IMG/VR virus record: IMGVR_UViG_3300009154_000161
Location: 1 to 32,644 of that record
Source of the DNA: a virus
DNA length: 32,644 bases
Direction: 5' to 3' (one strand)
The translations under genes and the position numbers were made by a program. Below, one piece after another: positions 15,912 to 22,701 of the stretch. Numbering within the stretch: position 1 is the first letter of the stretch; each line of letters begins with the position of its first letter. Under the pieces are notes generated by a model. The model saw only the letters and a list, made by a program, of their open reading frames with translations. It had not been told where the DNA came from and did no database searches.

Positions 15912-16532
15912 CTTAGCTATATCTTCGTTAGGTGCGTTTAACTTAGTCGCCAAAGAATTAACGGAAGCCGTACCGCTGGTTACTTCTGCTTCAATAGCCG
16001 CAACAACAGCTACTATTTTCTGGAAAAGTTCGGCCTTGCTCTTGCCTTCCTCTTCGGCTTTCTTCGTTAGCATCAAAATCTTTGGACGTAGTTCGGCTTT
16101 TATTTCCGAATCGATATCCAAGCTCTGCCCACCAGCGAACCTGGCGAACTGGGCCTTATCAATCTTATATTCGCCCTCCATTTCCTTTAACACCAACTCA
16201 CTCAATCGGTTCCACTCTGCTTGCTGTGAGTCTGGGGCACTCAGTCCTTTAGCGGTGTTTGCTACGTTCAAATTTCCGCCCATCTTTCCTGTCACGGCAG
16301 ACCCGGCCACCGCCCAAACTTGTCGGACAAAATTGAGAGGGGTCATGCCAGACGCTTGGGCGTCTTTCCAAAGACTGAGTATCTTGGATCTCAAACCGGA
16401 CCTAATTTGAGAATCTTGCTTCAGCGTAGAACCACCGGCGAAATTTCTCATTGATGTCATGAGGTTAAACTCTAACAACTTTTGCGGGCTCACGCCGTCT
16501 TTCTCAATCCTCCACTCTCTGATGCTCTTCAT
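15906..16532 (-). CDS. Candidate capsid-targeted protein with internal duplication
   Basis: A 208-aa protein starting MKSIREWRIEKDGVSPQ, fitting the targeting pattern (R-I-E/K). Residues 31-100 and 132-201 are related repeats: FAGGSTLKQDSQIRSGLRSK aligns with FAGGQSLDIDSEIKAELRPK, each followed by a helix pair and an Ala/Val-rich stretch (VRQVWAVAGSAVTG against FQKIVAVVAAIEAEV). The fold is unknown but clearly a duplicated helical domain. The start overlaps the upstream stop as ATGA, with GGGGAAC as a weak ribosome binding site. Confidence 0.75.
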   Translation of the reverse strand: MKSIREWRIEKDGVSPQKLLEFNLMTSMRNFAGGSTLKQDSQIRSGLRSKILSLWKDAQASGMTPLNFVRQVWAVAGSAVTGKMGGNLNVANTAKGLSAPDSQQAEWNRLSELVLKEMEGEYKIDKAQFARFAGGQSLDIDSEIKAELRPKILMLTKKAEEEGKSKAELFQKIVAVVAAIEAEVTSGTASVNSLATKLNAPNEDIAKI

Positions 16533-16813
16533 TTTTTGTTCCCCGTTTTTATGAGTTTGTCCTTAGAACTGGTTTCGTCTGTATCTATCACCATTTCTTT
16601 CAATTTGCCGACCCTTCCAGTCAGACCCGTGATTTTATCTCTCGGAACGCCGAGAAGTTTTGACATTCCATCGGCATTGCTGCACAAACTCAAAAGGTCG
16701 TCCCAGAAGTCCGCACCCCTCTGCATGTTCATGCCTTTTCTAACCACATCCAACGCCTTCTGTTCGTCTTTTGAATCGTCGTTAGATTCCGAGAATTCTT
16801 TGAAGGTGATCAT
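16529..16813 (-). CDS. Small candidate capsid-targeted protein
   Basis: A 94-aa protein starting MITFKEFSESNDDSKDE, with F-S-E/S as a possible cleavage point. Start 16813 rather than 16828 is chosen because CTAAATAG lies four bases before it and because it places the peptide at the N-terminus. The body (WDDLLSLCSNADGMSKLLGV) is helical and has no known family. It overlaps the next gene as ATGA. Confidence 0.7.
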   Translation of the reverse strand: MITFKEFSESNDDSKDEQKALDVVRKGMNMQRGADFWDDLLSLCSNADGMSKLLGVPRDKITGLTGRVGKLKEMVIDTDETSSKDKLIKTGNKK

Positions 16814-16817
16814 AATG

Positions 16818-16825
16818 CTATTTAG
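16818..16825 (-). promoter_or_regulatory. Late-type box next to start codon
   Basis: CTAAATAG on the minus strand is separated from ATG 16813 by CATT only. Confidence 0.5.
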
Positions 16826-16835
16826 CATTCGGACT

Positions 16836-17555
16836 TCAAAAATTTGTCCATATGCATTCCTTGGGGCGACCGGGGACTCCCTTCCTAGTCCAGTCCGAAT
16901 ATATTCTTTTATATAGAGCCGTAACGTGTCCGCTTACAACCACTTTGCCCTTGAAATTCTTTAAAATATTGCCCAACGTCACATGCTTATCCGAGTCCAT
17001 TCCGGAATCTTTGACGGAAGGTGGATCGCAATAGGCGAGAGTATCCTTGTGGCTGAACGCATCTAGTATTTCCACGGCGTCCTTATCTAAAAAATGTACG
17101 CTCTCTATCCTCGTCGATACGGCCGGTATTTTTTCAAATACGTCACACCAGCAGTCCTTGCACTTAATGTTTTTATCCTTGGGGATAAAGTGCTTCTTCA
17201 GCCCACTCTTGCTCATCTGCCGGAGCACGAATTCGTTTGCCGCCCGTCCCAAGTAATCCGTCTCTTTCTTTTTGAGCAGTCTTTTGAAGGTCGACTCTTT
17301 ACATTCCATCCTTTTTGTCTTGGACATAAAAGGATTAGGCTCATCCCTAACAGCCCTCCAGATGTCCATGATGCCCGAATCTAAGTCGCTGGCTACTTCC
17401 TCTTTGGACGGCTCCTTGTTCAGAAGCACGCCCCCGGACCCAACAAAAGGTTCGATGTACACCATGTTCTGGTATCCCTCCGGAAACCTTTCTATGATCC
17501 ACGAGGCAAGGTAGTTTTTGTTCTCGCTAACCTTGATTATTGGCTTTAGCCTCAT
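16836..17555 (-). CDS. Dam-like adenine-N6 methyltransferase with DPPS motif
   Basis: A 239-aa D12-class DNA adenine methylase relative. YIEPFVGSGGVLLN (residues 33-46) is the SAM-binding FxGxG motif, and SDLDSGIMDIWRAVRD (56-71) matches the following D-x-N/S-x2-L region. The catalytic tetrad, normally DPPY, reads DPPS at 177-180 (AYCDPPSVKDSG), so activity is doubtful or altered. A pair of close cysteines (CKDCWCDVF, about 132-140) may bind metal. Target sites cannot be predicted. The start follows AAGGGAGAATA and lies 29 bases inside the end of the upstream zinc-ribbon gene. Confidence 0.8.
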   Translation of the reverse strand: MRLKPIIKVSENKNYLASWIIERFPEGYQNMVYIEPFVGSGGVLLNKEPSKEEVASDLDSGIMDIWRAVRDEPNPFMSKTKRMECKESTFKRLLKKKETDYLGRAANEFVLRQMSKSGLKKHFIPKDKNIKCKDCWCDVFEKIPAVSTRIESVHFLDKDAVEILDAFSHKDTLAYCDPPSVKDSGMDSDKHVTLGNILKNFKGKVVVSGHVTALYKRIYSDWTRKGVPGRPKECIWTNF

Positions 17556-17754
17556 TATTCTCCCTTATATGGATGGCGTTCTTGCAAGACGCGCAAAAAA
17601 GATCGTAGTCCCCGTATCCCATCTCGCCCTTCCATAGCCAACCCTTGTTCTGCTTCGTTGCGCAAATGGTGCAGAGAGCCATCATTTTCGCGTTTTCATC
17701 GTCTTCTTCACCCTCCACGTACCAGTAGCTATCTTGCTTTATAAGGGACTTCAT
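17527..17754 (-). CDS. Small zinc-ribbon protein
   Basis: A 75-aa protein with two Cys pairs, CTIC (about residues 28-31) and CASC (about 54-57), separated by a GW-rich loop (KGWLWKGEMGYGDYD). This is a four-cysteine zinc-ribbon arrangement. Acidic N- and Asn-rich C-terminal tails flank it. It probably binds nucleic acid or a protein partner. It overlaps the Dam-like gene by 29 bases, so both are likely made from one transcript. Confidence 0.7.
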   Translation of the reverse strand: MKSLIKQDSYWYVEGEEDDENAKMMALCTICATKQNKGWLWKGEMGYGDYDLFCASCKNAIHIRENNEAKANNQG

Positions 17755-17774
17755 TCAATAAGATAGTAAGCCGG

Positions 17775-17784
17775 GATATATAAG
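17775..17784. promoter_or_regulatory. Late-type box next to the 17788 start
   Basis: GATATATAAG ends three bases before ATG 17788 (TTC spacer). The palindromic TATATA may also fire leftward toward the zinc-ribbon gene. Confidence 0.55.
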
Positions 17785-17787
17785 TTC

Positions 17788-18294
17788 ATGGACTACAACA
17801 AGATGCGCGGGGCATGTAAAGGCACAGACAGACTCAATAAGAAAGCCCTCCTTTCCTTCTTAGGGCCCGAAAGGTATGTGGCTCCCGCCTCGTTTGTTCC
17901 TTTTTCCAACATCGAATACGAGACCAAAGTAAAATCCGCCAAGGCATTGGAAAATTTTAATGGAAGACAACAGTGGCCGTCGGTGGGAATTCAATACAAA
18001 ACTAAGGTAGATGCCCGGAATACGCTTAACGAATTTAGTGGCAATCACAAGGCTGCGGCGGCTAGTCTTGGACTGTCCATCGCCAGTTTTATGCGAAGAC
18101 TAGAAGGAGACCCAGGTCCGACCTCCAATGACGAGGCCCGTAGCATCGGAAATACTAGAAGGTATCTGGAGGGTCTCGTTGTTCCTTGGAACATCACAAG
18201 TTTTGATGTCTCTAAGCGCGAGGTCTGCTTAGACGTGAGGTCTGACTCTGGCACGACCCACCTCGCAGTAACCATCCCCGGCCAAAAGGTTTAG
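17788..18294 (+). CDS. Unknown protein with internal repeat and possible HTH
   Basis: A 168-aa protein of unknown family. Two short repeats are visible: IEYETKVKSAKALENFNG (about residues 42-59) and IQYKTKVDARNTLNEFSG (about 68-85). Right after the second comes AAAASLGLSIASFMRRL (about 88-104), which reads like a Fis/HTH_8-type helix-turn-helix. The C-terminus is beta-rich. It may be a DNA-binding regulator with duplicated arms, which is inference. There is no ribosome binding site; the start is directly behind a late-type box. Confidence 0.6.
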   Translation: MDYNKMRGACKGTDRLNKKALLSFLGPERYVAPASFVPFSNIEYETKVKSAKALENFNGRQQWPSVGIQYKTKVDARNTLNEFSGNHKAAAASLGLSIASFMRRLEGDPGPTSNDEARSIGNTRRYLEGLVVPWNITSFDVSKREVCLDVRSDSGTTHLAVTIPGQKV

Positions 18295-18350
18295 CCCATA
18301 CCTCCCGGACTACACCCTAAATTGTCTATTTTCCCATTATTGGCGTGCAT

Positions 18351-18379
18351 TTTACTTTTCTGGAGGATTCGACTATAAT
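18351..18379 (+). promoter_or_regulatory. Sigma70-type promoter
   Basis: TTTACT (18351-18356), a 17-base spacer, then a perfect TATAAT (18374-18379). It is unlike the late-type boxes elsewhere and would be read by unmodified host RNA polymerase. Confidence 0.8.
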
Positions 18380-18387
18380 GAATTTTG

Positions 18388-18406
18388 TCGCCGAACATTT
18401 CGGCGA
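18388..18406 (+). promoter_or_regulatory. 5'-end mRNA hairpin
   Basis: TCGCCGAA-CAT-TTCGGCGA forms an eight-base-pair stem with a three-base loop, starting two or three bases after the expected transcription start. A 5'-terminal hairpin of this kind often protects mRNA from decay. AAGGAG (18415-18420) follows as the ribosome binding site. Confidence 0.7.
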
Positions 18407-18425
18407 AAACATTTAAGGAGTTAAT

Positions 18426-18797
18426 ATGAAGACGATTTTTGCTGTTCTTTGCTTGTTTGCCCTCTCTGCTGCCGCCCGATCTGATGACGGCACCGTTAGC
18501 GTTTTGAAGCCAGTTTCCCAGACCTCTGCACCGACCGTCGCTCAGACAGCGGCTCCCGTCGCCGTTCAGACCGTCGCTTGTTCGGCACCCGTCGCCGTTC
18601 AGACCGTCGCTTGTTGTTCGGAGGAAGCCCGTGCCGTCAAGCTCTCGCCTTGGCACACCCGTCGCTTGAACCGCATTGCCGACAGGCAAGAGGCACGAGA
18701 ATCGTGCTGCGATGCTTGTAACAATGGTTGCGACTGCTGCAAGAAGCCCAAGGCTCTCGTCGTAGAAGCCAAGGTAAAGAAGTGCCGTTGCAAGTGA
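18426..18797 (+). CDS. Secreted Cys-rich repeat protein
   Basis: A 123-aa protein with a clear Sec signal peptide (MKTIFAVLCLFALSAAARSD, probable cut after SAAA or ARS near residues 17-19). Next comes an Ala/Val/Thr/Gln linker with the unit AVQTVAC repeated, then a Cys-rich end with about a dozen cysteines (SCCDACNNGCDCCKKP and KKCRCK). It is probably exported and disulfide-bonded or metal-binding at the cell surface. Strong promoter, 5' hairpin, AAGGAG site and a terminator make it a self-contained unit. The style recalls small Cys-rich proteins of planctomycete-like hosts, which is inference. No known toxin family is recognised. Confidence 0.8.
   Translation: MKTIFAVLCLFALSAAARSDDGTVSVLKPVSQTSAPTVAQTAAPVAVQTVACSAPVAVQTVACCSEEARAVKLSPWHTRRLNRIADRQEARESCCDACNNGCDCCKKPKALVVEAKVKKCRCK
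18561..18616 (+). repeat. 33-bp direct repeat in the Cys-rich gene
   Basis: Two copies of a 33-bp unit start at 18561 and 18594 and encode AVQTVACSAPV-type repeats; the second is incomplete. The DNA copies are nearly identical, which suggests recent duplication. Confidence 0.85.
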
Positions 18798-18822
18798 CGG
18801 TAATCACCGACATCTGCTGAAA

Positions 18823-18858
18823 ATTGAAGGGCGCGAGTTTTTGCTCGCGCCCTTCAAT
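18823..18858. terminator. Bidirectional hairpin between convergent genes
   Basis: A perfect 15-bp inverted repeat (18823-18837 with 18844-18858) has a T-rich six-base loop. It lies between the Cys-rich gene and the convergent Dps-like gene. Flanking T runs are weak on both sides (TTT on the minus side), so it may terminate both strands or protect 3' ends. Confidence 0.75.
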
Positions 18859-19238
18859 CATTTAAGGTTCTTCAATTTGTATATCGTTCTGTAGGTCAAC
18901 GCGACAATCTCGTCCATAATGTTCTGGAGGTGCGAATCCTTAATGGAATCCCTCCCCAAAATGAACATTTTAACGCAGTCCTCAAGGTATTCAAGGACGT
19001 TACTTACGGGCTGAGTCTGAATCTCGTAGTCTGAAAGTATCCCATATTGGCCTTGGTAAGTCTCCACAAACTCGTCCGCAAGTTCAAGTATCTCGTCATA
19101 AAACTTGTTCAAAGCCTTGTGTTCGCTAAAACTTTTCGACTTCAGATGACAAGTGTGAGTCACTTGCCTAGCCTCAAATATTTTCTGAACAAGCCCCTTT
19201 ACACTCTTGGATTGCTTGTATTCTTGCATGGATAACAT
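18858..19238 (-). CDS. Dps/ferritin-like phage protein (DUF5856-like)
   Basis: A 126-aa all-helical protein resembling the DUF5856 group of T4-like phages, thought to be related to Dps/ferritin helical bundles. Key stretch: THTCHLKSKSFSEHKALNKF (about residues 28-47), then LADEFVETYQGQYG (about 53-66), with His and Glu spaced as in ferritin-like sites. It begins MLSMQEYKQSKSVKG, a weaker form of the targeting-like start. AGGAGGAAAT directly before the ATG is a strong ribosome binding site. DNA or metal binding during infection is possible but not shown. Confidence 0.7.
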   Translation of the reverse strand: MLSMQEYKQSKSVKGLVQKIFEARQVTHTCHLKSKSFSEHKALNKFYDEILELADEFVETYQGQYGILSDYEIQTQPVSNVLEYLEDCVKMFILGRDSIKDSHLQNIMDEIVALTYRTIYKLKNLK

Positions 19239-19282
19239 ATTTCCTCCTGACTCAAAGAGCTCACCTTATCTATTATCAAGTG

Positions 19283-19314
19283 GAAAAAAAGACGGCCGCC
19301 CTAAGGCGGCCGTC
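19283..19314 (-). terminator. Rho-independent terminator
   Basis: Read on the minus strand, GACGGCCGCC-TTAG-GGCGGCCGTC is followed by seven T. It lies just after the 19340-19654 gene. Confidence 0.9.
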
Positions 19315-19339
19315 TAGAATCCTTTTCCTTGTGGTAAAA

Positions 19340-19654
19340 TTAGAGAGTGCTGCCCGATCCGCTGTTGGCTGTCGGATGTCCAACAGTCACATTGTCCCCG
19401 CTGATCACGGGCGTTCCCGCGTCAAAAACTGGGTTGCCAATCGGCAGATTGGACGAAACCGTGGCGAAAGTCGTGTCGTCATAAGTCTCGCCGTCGGCGA
19501 GCCTGTAAAGCTGCTTACGGTTCGCTCCGTTAACGACCAGCACGGCCTCCTTAGTCCTCTGGATGGAATTACCACCCACTACCGCAGTATCAAGACTGCC
19601 CTCTGAGACCACCGTCACAACGACGGGTGTCAAATCAACTGTGTATGATGCCAT
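19340..19654 (-). CDS. Small beta-rich, probably structural protein
   Basis: A 104-aa protein, Val/Thr/Ser/Gly-rich and free of Cys, with alternating strand-forming residues (YTVDLTPVVVTVVSEGS) and a Gly/Ser end. It resembles head-decoration or small structural proteins in composition only; no family is recognised. AGGAGAAAAA directly before the ATG is a strong ribosome binding site. It has its own late-type box and terminator, so it is probably highly expressed as a single gene. Confidence 0.65.
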   Translation of the reverse strand: MASYTVDLTPVVVTVVSEGSLDTAVVGGNSIQRTKEAVLVVNGANRKQLYRLADGETYDDTTFATVSSNLPIGNPVFDAGTPVISGDNVTVGHPTANSGSGSTL

Positions 19655-19681
19655 TTTTTCTCCTGTGTCTAAAGCCCAAAG

Positions 19682-19693
19682 TTATATATCTAG
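19682..19693. promoter_or_regulatory. Late-type box between divergent genes
   Basis: TATATATC (19683-19690; CTAGATATATAAC on the minus strand) sits about 30 bases before the minus gene at 19654 and about 42 bases before the plus gene at 19734. Confidence 0.45.
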
Positions 19694-19733
19694 GCAAAAC
19701 TCAAAAATTGCGTCCCCAAACTAGTTTAAAAAC

Positions 19734-19976
19734 ATGCAATACACCGATGACGAAGCCGATCTGGCCCGCAAGCACATGAATGGAGAGTACACAGAGACTC
19801 AGTTCAATTATCTCGTCAACCAGTACGGCATGGACAAGAAAAAGATGCTTGATCTTATGGATTATTTGCATGCGGCTGACCCGCTCGCTACCGCCGCAAA
19901 GTTCCTCATATTGTGCATGATGTTGCACTTTGCCATGTGCTTCTTATATGCTGTGTTTTGCTACATTAACCATTGA
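19734..19976 (+). CDS. Small single-pass membrane protein
   Basis: An 80-aa protein. The N-terminal 50 residues are acidic and helical (YTDDEADLARKHMNGEYTET); one transmembrane segment covers about residues 57-77 (LILCMMLHFAMCFLYAVFCY) with a short NH end. No family is recognised. It may act at the host membrane; a holin role is not supported by anything specific. No strong ribosome binding site is seen before the ATG. Confidence 0.6.
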   Translation: MQYTDDEADLARKHMNGEYTETQFNYLVNQYGMDKKKMLDLMDYLHAADPLATAAKFLILCMMLHFAMCFLYAVFCYINH

Positions 19977-20023
19977 AATTTTTTTACCAAACAACACTAC
20001 AATAATAGACAAGGAGAAAAATC

Positions 20024-20428
20024 ATGATAACAATCGCTAACTTGACAGACGCCCTTCCAATAATGGTGAAAGACGAAGCAGTATTCGAGCAGATCAAGGC
20101 CGACTTCCCCGACATCCTCGCCGACCTCGTGACGTTCAAGAACAACCCCAATTGCACTTGCAGAGGCAGAGTTTTCAAGTTCTTTACGGAAAAACTCGAG
20201 CAGAACAAGGACATACTGGAAAAGTATGTCAAGGATCCGGCTGCACTCCAAGCGGAAATAGACCAGTTGGTCAGCCAGAGAGTGGCCAGTAACTACGCTG
20301 GCAAGATTTTTGAAATTCAGAAGGGCGAGCAAGCTTGGCAAGTATTCTCTCAGTCTTTGGCCGGAAAAGCTTTTAGGTCTTTTGCCGTCGTAGAGAGGGA
20401 AAATACAGTGGCGGTGTACTTCCTATGA
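20024..20428 (+). CDS. Unknown protein coupled to DUF1360-like gene
   Basis: A 134-aa helical protein of unknown family. PNCTCRGRVFKFF (about residues 44-56) has a Cys-x-Cys pair; the rest is Glu/Lys/Gln-rich and likely coiled coil. CAAGGAGAAAAATC before the ATG is a strong ribosome binding site. The stop overlaps the next start as ATGA, so the two proteins are probably made together at the membrane. Confidence 0.7.
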   Translation: MITIANLTDALPIMVKDEAVFEQIKADFPDILADLVTFKNNPNCTCRGRVFKFFTEKLEQNKDILEKYVKDPAALQAEIDQLVSQRVASNYAGKIFEIQKGEQAWQVFSQSLAGKAFRSFAVVERENTVAVYFL

Positions 20429-20712
20429 ACCTAGTCTTGTATCTTATTGCAAGCCTTGGGATCTGCTACGCTTGGAGCGACACTGAGGCTAGCCGGCCCT
20501 TCCGGAACTTGGTTGCAAGAATCCCCTATGTTAACAAGCCGTTTCTATGCCACGAATGCTCAAGTTTTTGGATAAGCCTAGGACTCAGTTTCCTCATCAA
20601 CCCAATGCGAGATGAGACCTACCCGTACGTGAGCAACATCTTGAGTGCATTCTGCGGTTTCTTCGCGAACCTAGTCTTCACGAGGAAGCACTGGATCCCA
20701 TACAAGGACTAA
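20425..20712 (+). CDS. DUF1360-like small membrane protein
   Basis: A 95-aa protein with hydrophobic segments near residues 2-16 and 65-83 (ILSAFCGFFANLVF), and the motif FLCHECSSFWISLGLSF (about 40-56). The C-x2-C-x-S-F-W pattern is typical of DUF1360 phage and bacterial membrane proteins. Its role is unknown. It is the last gene before a strong terminator. Confidence 0.7.
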   Translation: MNLVLYLIASLGICYAWSDTEASRPFRNLVARIPYVNKPFLCHECSSFWISLGLSFLINPMRDETYPYVSNILSAFCGFFANLVFTRKHWIPYKD

Positions 20713-20739
20713 TCCCGTTCAAACTCCTTTTACCAACTC

Positions 20740-20779
20740 AAGCCAGCCATAGTCAGAAACGACTATGGCTGGCTTTTTT
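20740..20779 (+). terminator. Rho-independent terminator
   Basis: AAGCCAGCCATAGTC and GACTATGGCTGGCTT form a perfect 15-bp stem with a six-base loop, followed by a T run. It closes the 20024-20712 operon. Confidence 0.95.
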
Positions 20780-20789
20780 CATTAACGCC

Positions 20790-20797
20790 TATATACA
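20790..20797 (+). promoter_or_regulatory. Late-type box next to dnaJ start
   Basis: TATATAC (20790-20796) is four bases before ATG 20801. No ribosome binding site fits, so a leaderless mRNA is expected. Confidence 0.5.
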
Positions 20798-20800
20798 ATT

Positions 20801-21637
20801 ATGACAATAGAAGAAGCCTACGAAATACTCGGAATCAGCTCAGACCCTAAAGAAACGATCAAGAAAGCCTATCTCAAGATGAGCAAGGAAAACCACCCAG
20901 ACAGAGGCGGCGATCCCGAAAAATTCTTGATGATACACGAGGCCTACAAACTCTTAACCGAACTACAAGAAGACCAAGCCCCCAAGGAAGACAAAATAGA
21001 GGTTCATGTCCAAGTCTCTTTAGAAGAAGCCATATTCGGAACCACGCTGGAGACGCACTTGAGACAAGAGGTTGTCTCAAGCACACCCATGATAGTCGAT
21101 AAGACTCGGATGTCTTCCAAGGCCAACCTACACATACTCACGATAGTTGAGAAAATACCGCCGATGATTCTTTTGAAAGCCGCCCCTGTATCAAGACTTC
21201 ACAAGGCCCAGAGAATAGGAGGTTCGATCAAGGACATCAAAGTCCATTACTCAATAAAGGAACACGAACGCTACAAGCCCTCCCCGGACAAAGATGCTGG
21301 GTTCCTCTCCGTCAACGAGACCGTTCCCGTGATAGTTGCACTTCAAGGCGGAATTATAGAAGTCGAGACTCTTTTCGGCCAAAGAAAACTTCATATAAGA
21401 CCGGGCACAAGCGTTGGCGACACATACGAGATCAAAGGCCACGGAGAACTGGGATCTTTGATCGTAGTCATATCGGGCCTTCAGATGCCAGCCCCAGAAG
21501 AACTCTCAGAAAAATACAAAGAAATGAACAATAGATGGAAGAATGAAGTGGAGTCTGAAGACATTCAACTCAAGGAAAATGATATAGCAGCAAGAAAAAT
21601 CAAGAACGGTCCTAAAGGATCTTGCCCCGAGCAATGA
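20801..21637 (+). CDS. DnaJ/CbpA-like co-chaperone
   Basis: A 278-aa J-domain protein. The J domain covers residues 1-60, with the HPD triad at 32-34 (NHPDRGG), which triggers DnaK ATP hydrolysis. The C-terminal substrate-binding folds are recognisable: VSLEEAIFGTTLETHL (about 72-87) and IRPGTSVGDTYEIKGHGELG (about 199-218). The Cys-rich zinc domain and long G/F linker of DnaJ are missing, so it is CbpA-like. It probably recruits host DnaK to help fold or assemble phage proteins. Its end overlaps a tiny convergent gene. Confidence 0.9.
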   Translation: MTIEEAYEILGISSDPKETIKKAYLKMSKENHPDRGGDPEKFLMIHEAYKLLTELQEDQAPKEDKIEVHVQVSLEEAIFGTTLETHLRQEVVSSTPMIVDKTRMSSKANLHILTIVEKIPPMILLKAAPVSRLHKAQRIGGSIKDIKVHYSIKEHERYKPSPDKDAGFLSVNETVPVIVALQGGIIEVETLFGQRKLHIRPGTSVGDTYEIKGHGELGSLIVVISGLQMPAPEELSEKYKEMNNRWKNEVESEDIQLKENDIAARKIKNGPKGSCPEQ

Positions 21638-21725
21638 GCCAGTCCTTGAATCCGATTAATACCGGCTCTCCCCCTGCGTTCAAAACCATCTTAAGACCGC
21701 CCTTCTTCTTTTTTTTCTTTTTCAT
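21612..21725 (-). CDS. Tiny Lys-rich protein (37 aa)
   Basis: A 37-aa product: a run of seven lysines after Met, then GGLKMVLNAGGEPVLIG and FKDWLIARGKIL. Its ATG overlaps the stop of the upstream 21722-22444 gene as ATGA, which supports real, coupled translation. The C-terminal FKDWL echoes the targeting-like peptide found at N-termini in this window. It overlaps the convergent dnaJ end by 26 bases. No family is known. Confidence 0.55.
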   Translation of the reverse strand: MKKKKKKKGGLKMVLNAGGEPVLIGFKDWLIARGKIL

Positions 21726-22444
21726 TTTTTGACCCTTGCCATCATTTTCTGTGTCTCTGGTTGACCAAAAATTTGGTCATACTTATCTGGGAACGACATT
21801 CTTATGGCTCCTTGAATCTTTGCTCTTTGAGCAGGATTCTTCGAACCTTGGTAAGCCCCAATCAGATTTCGCAAAAGTTGCTGTCTTTCCTTTGCCTTAT
21901 CTGAATCTTCCGTCCGAGCAACCTTTTGCTGTCCGGCAGCAGACCGAGAAGTCGGCTTCGTTCTTGCAGCCTCGCCCGGCTTTTCGGCTCCCTTTGACCC
22001 ACCCCAATTGTTCATGCCGAACATGTCTTGCCAAGTTCCCTTGCCCTTCGGTGCGTAAACTCCGCTTACATCCGTAATTTTTTCGTTCGCCGCTTGAGCG
22101 CCTCTTAAAAGTGGAGTCACCCCACTCAGAGCCCCTGCTGCTTGCAATGCGCCTCTGCCGATTTGAAGGCCGGCTTTCTCGGCACCTTCCCAACCCTTTT
22201 TAACGTTGTCCCAGCCAGGCTCACGTCCACCACCGAGCATCTGAAGACCGCCAAGGCCCATACGCGTCGCAGACAATGCGCTCTTCGCCGTGCCCGCAAC
22301 AACATTACCTAATGCGCGACCGCTCTGGGTCGCAAGGTTTGAAACAGCCCCCGCAGCAAACTTGGGGGCCGTTAATAGATTGAACTCGTCGAGAGACATC
22401 TGCTCTCTTCGCTCACACTCTTCAAGAAACTCTCTAAATTCCAT
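21722..22444 (-). CDS. Candidate capsid-targeted Gly/Ala-rich protein
   Basis: A 240-aa protein starting MEFREFLEECERREQMSLDE, with F-L-E-E/C near the N-terminus. The middle (residues 28-120) is Gly/Ala-rich, low in charge and helix-forming, like the 31157-31669 protein. The end is basic and helical (NLIGAYQGSKNPAQRAKIQGAI). No enzyme motif is visible. It probably belongs to the set of head-associated proteins, with DNA or capsid contacts, which is inference. CTAGATAG lies just before the ATG. Confidence 0.7.
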   Translation of the reverse strand: MEFREFLEECERREQMSLDEFNLLTAPKFAAGAVSNLATQSGRALGNVVAGTAKSALSATRMGLGGLQMLGGGREPGWDNVKKGWEGAEKAGLQIGRGALQAAGALSGVTPLLRGAQAANEKITDVSGVYAPKGKGTWQDMFGMNNWGGSKGAEKPGEAARTKPTSRSAAGQQKVARTEDSDKAKERQQLLRNLIGAYQGSKNPAQRAKIQGAIRMSFPDKYDQIFGQPETQKMMARVKK

Positions 22445-22447
22445 GCA

Positions 22448-22455
22448 CTATCTAG
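22448..22455 (-). promoter_or_regulatory. CTAGATAG box next to start codon
   Basis: CTAGATAG-TGC-ATG on the minus strand places the box three bases before ATG 22444. Confidence 0.45.
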
Positions 22456-22460
22456 AGGTT

Positions 22461-22604
22461 TCACGCCCTTTTTTTGAACTTGCTCCATTTCAATGCGATT
22501 CCATATGTGAACCGCTGCCAGAGCGTCATCTTCATGTGGATTTCCACAAATTCCCGAAGCATCATCGGGTCGTTCTTCAACATGTCCCAAAGTTCGTTCT
22601 GCAT
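22461..22604 (-). CDS. Tiny Met-rich protein (47 aa)
   Basis: A 47-aa product starting MQNELWDMLKNDPMMLREF and ending YGIALKWSKFKKRA, one helix-forming unit with a basic tail. TTGGAGGACAAAA before the ATG is a strong ribosome binding site. The stop lies just before the CTAGATAG box of the next gene. It replaces a longer overlapping reading in another frame (22372-22623), which has no ribosome binding site and would run into the 22444 gene. Confidence 0.7.
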   Translation of the reverse strand: MQNELWDMLKNDPMMLREFVEIHMKMTLWQRFTYGIALKWSKFKKRA

Positions 22605-22701
22605 TTTTGTCCTCCAAGACCATTCTAGCCAGTTTTTCGGCCTAGTAAACCAACTCAGTCTTTTTGAACCAAAACCTTGTTATTTGGCACTATTTTATGG
22701 C

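Noticed and set aside
19977-20023. Host-type promoter before the 20024 gene
   Set aside because: TTGAAA and TACAAT are 19 bases apart, a poor spacing; the match is too weak to call.
22372-22623. 83-aa minus reading
   Set aside because: It overlaps the start of the 22444 gene by 73 bases and has no ribosome binding site; the 47-aa gene at 22461-22604 in another frame has a strong one.
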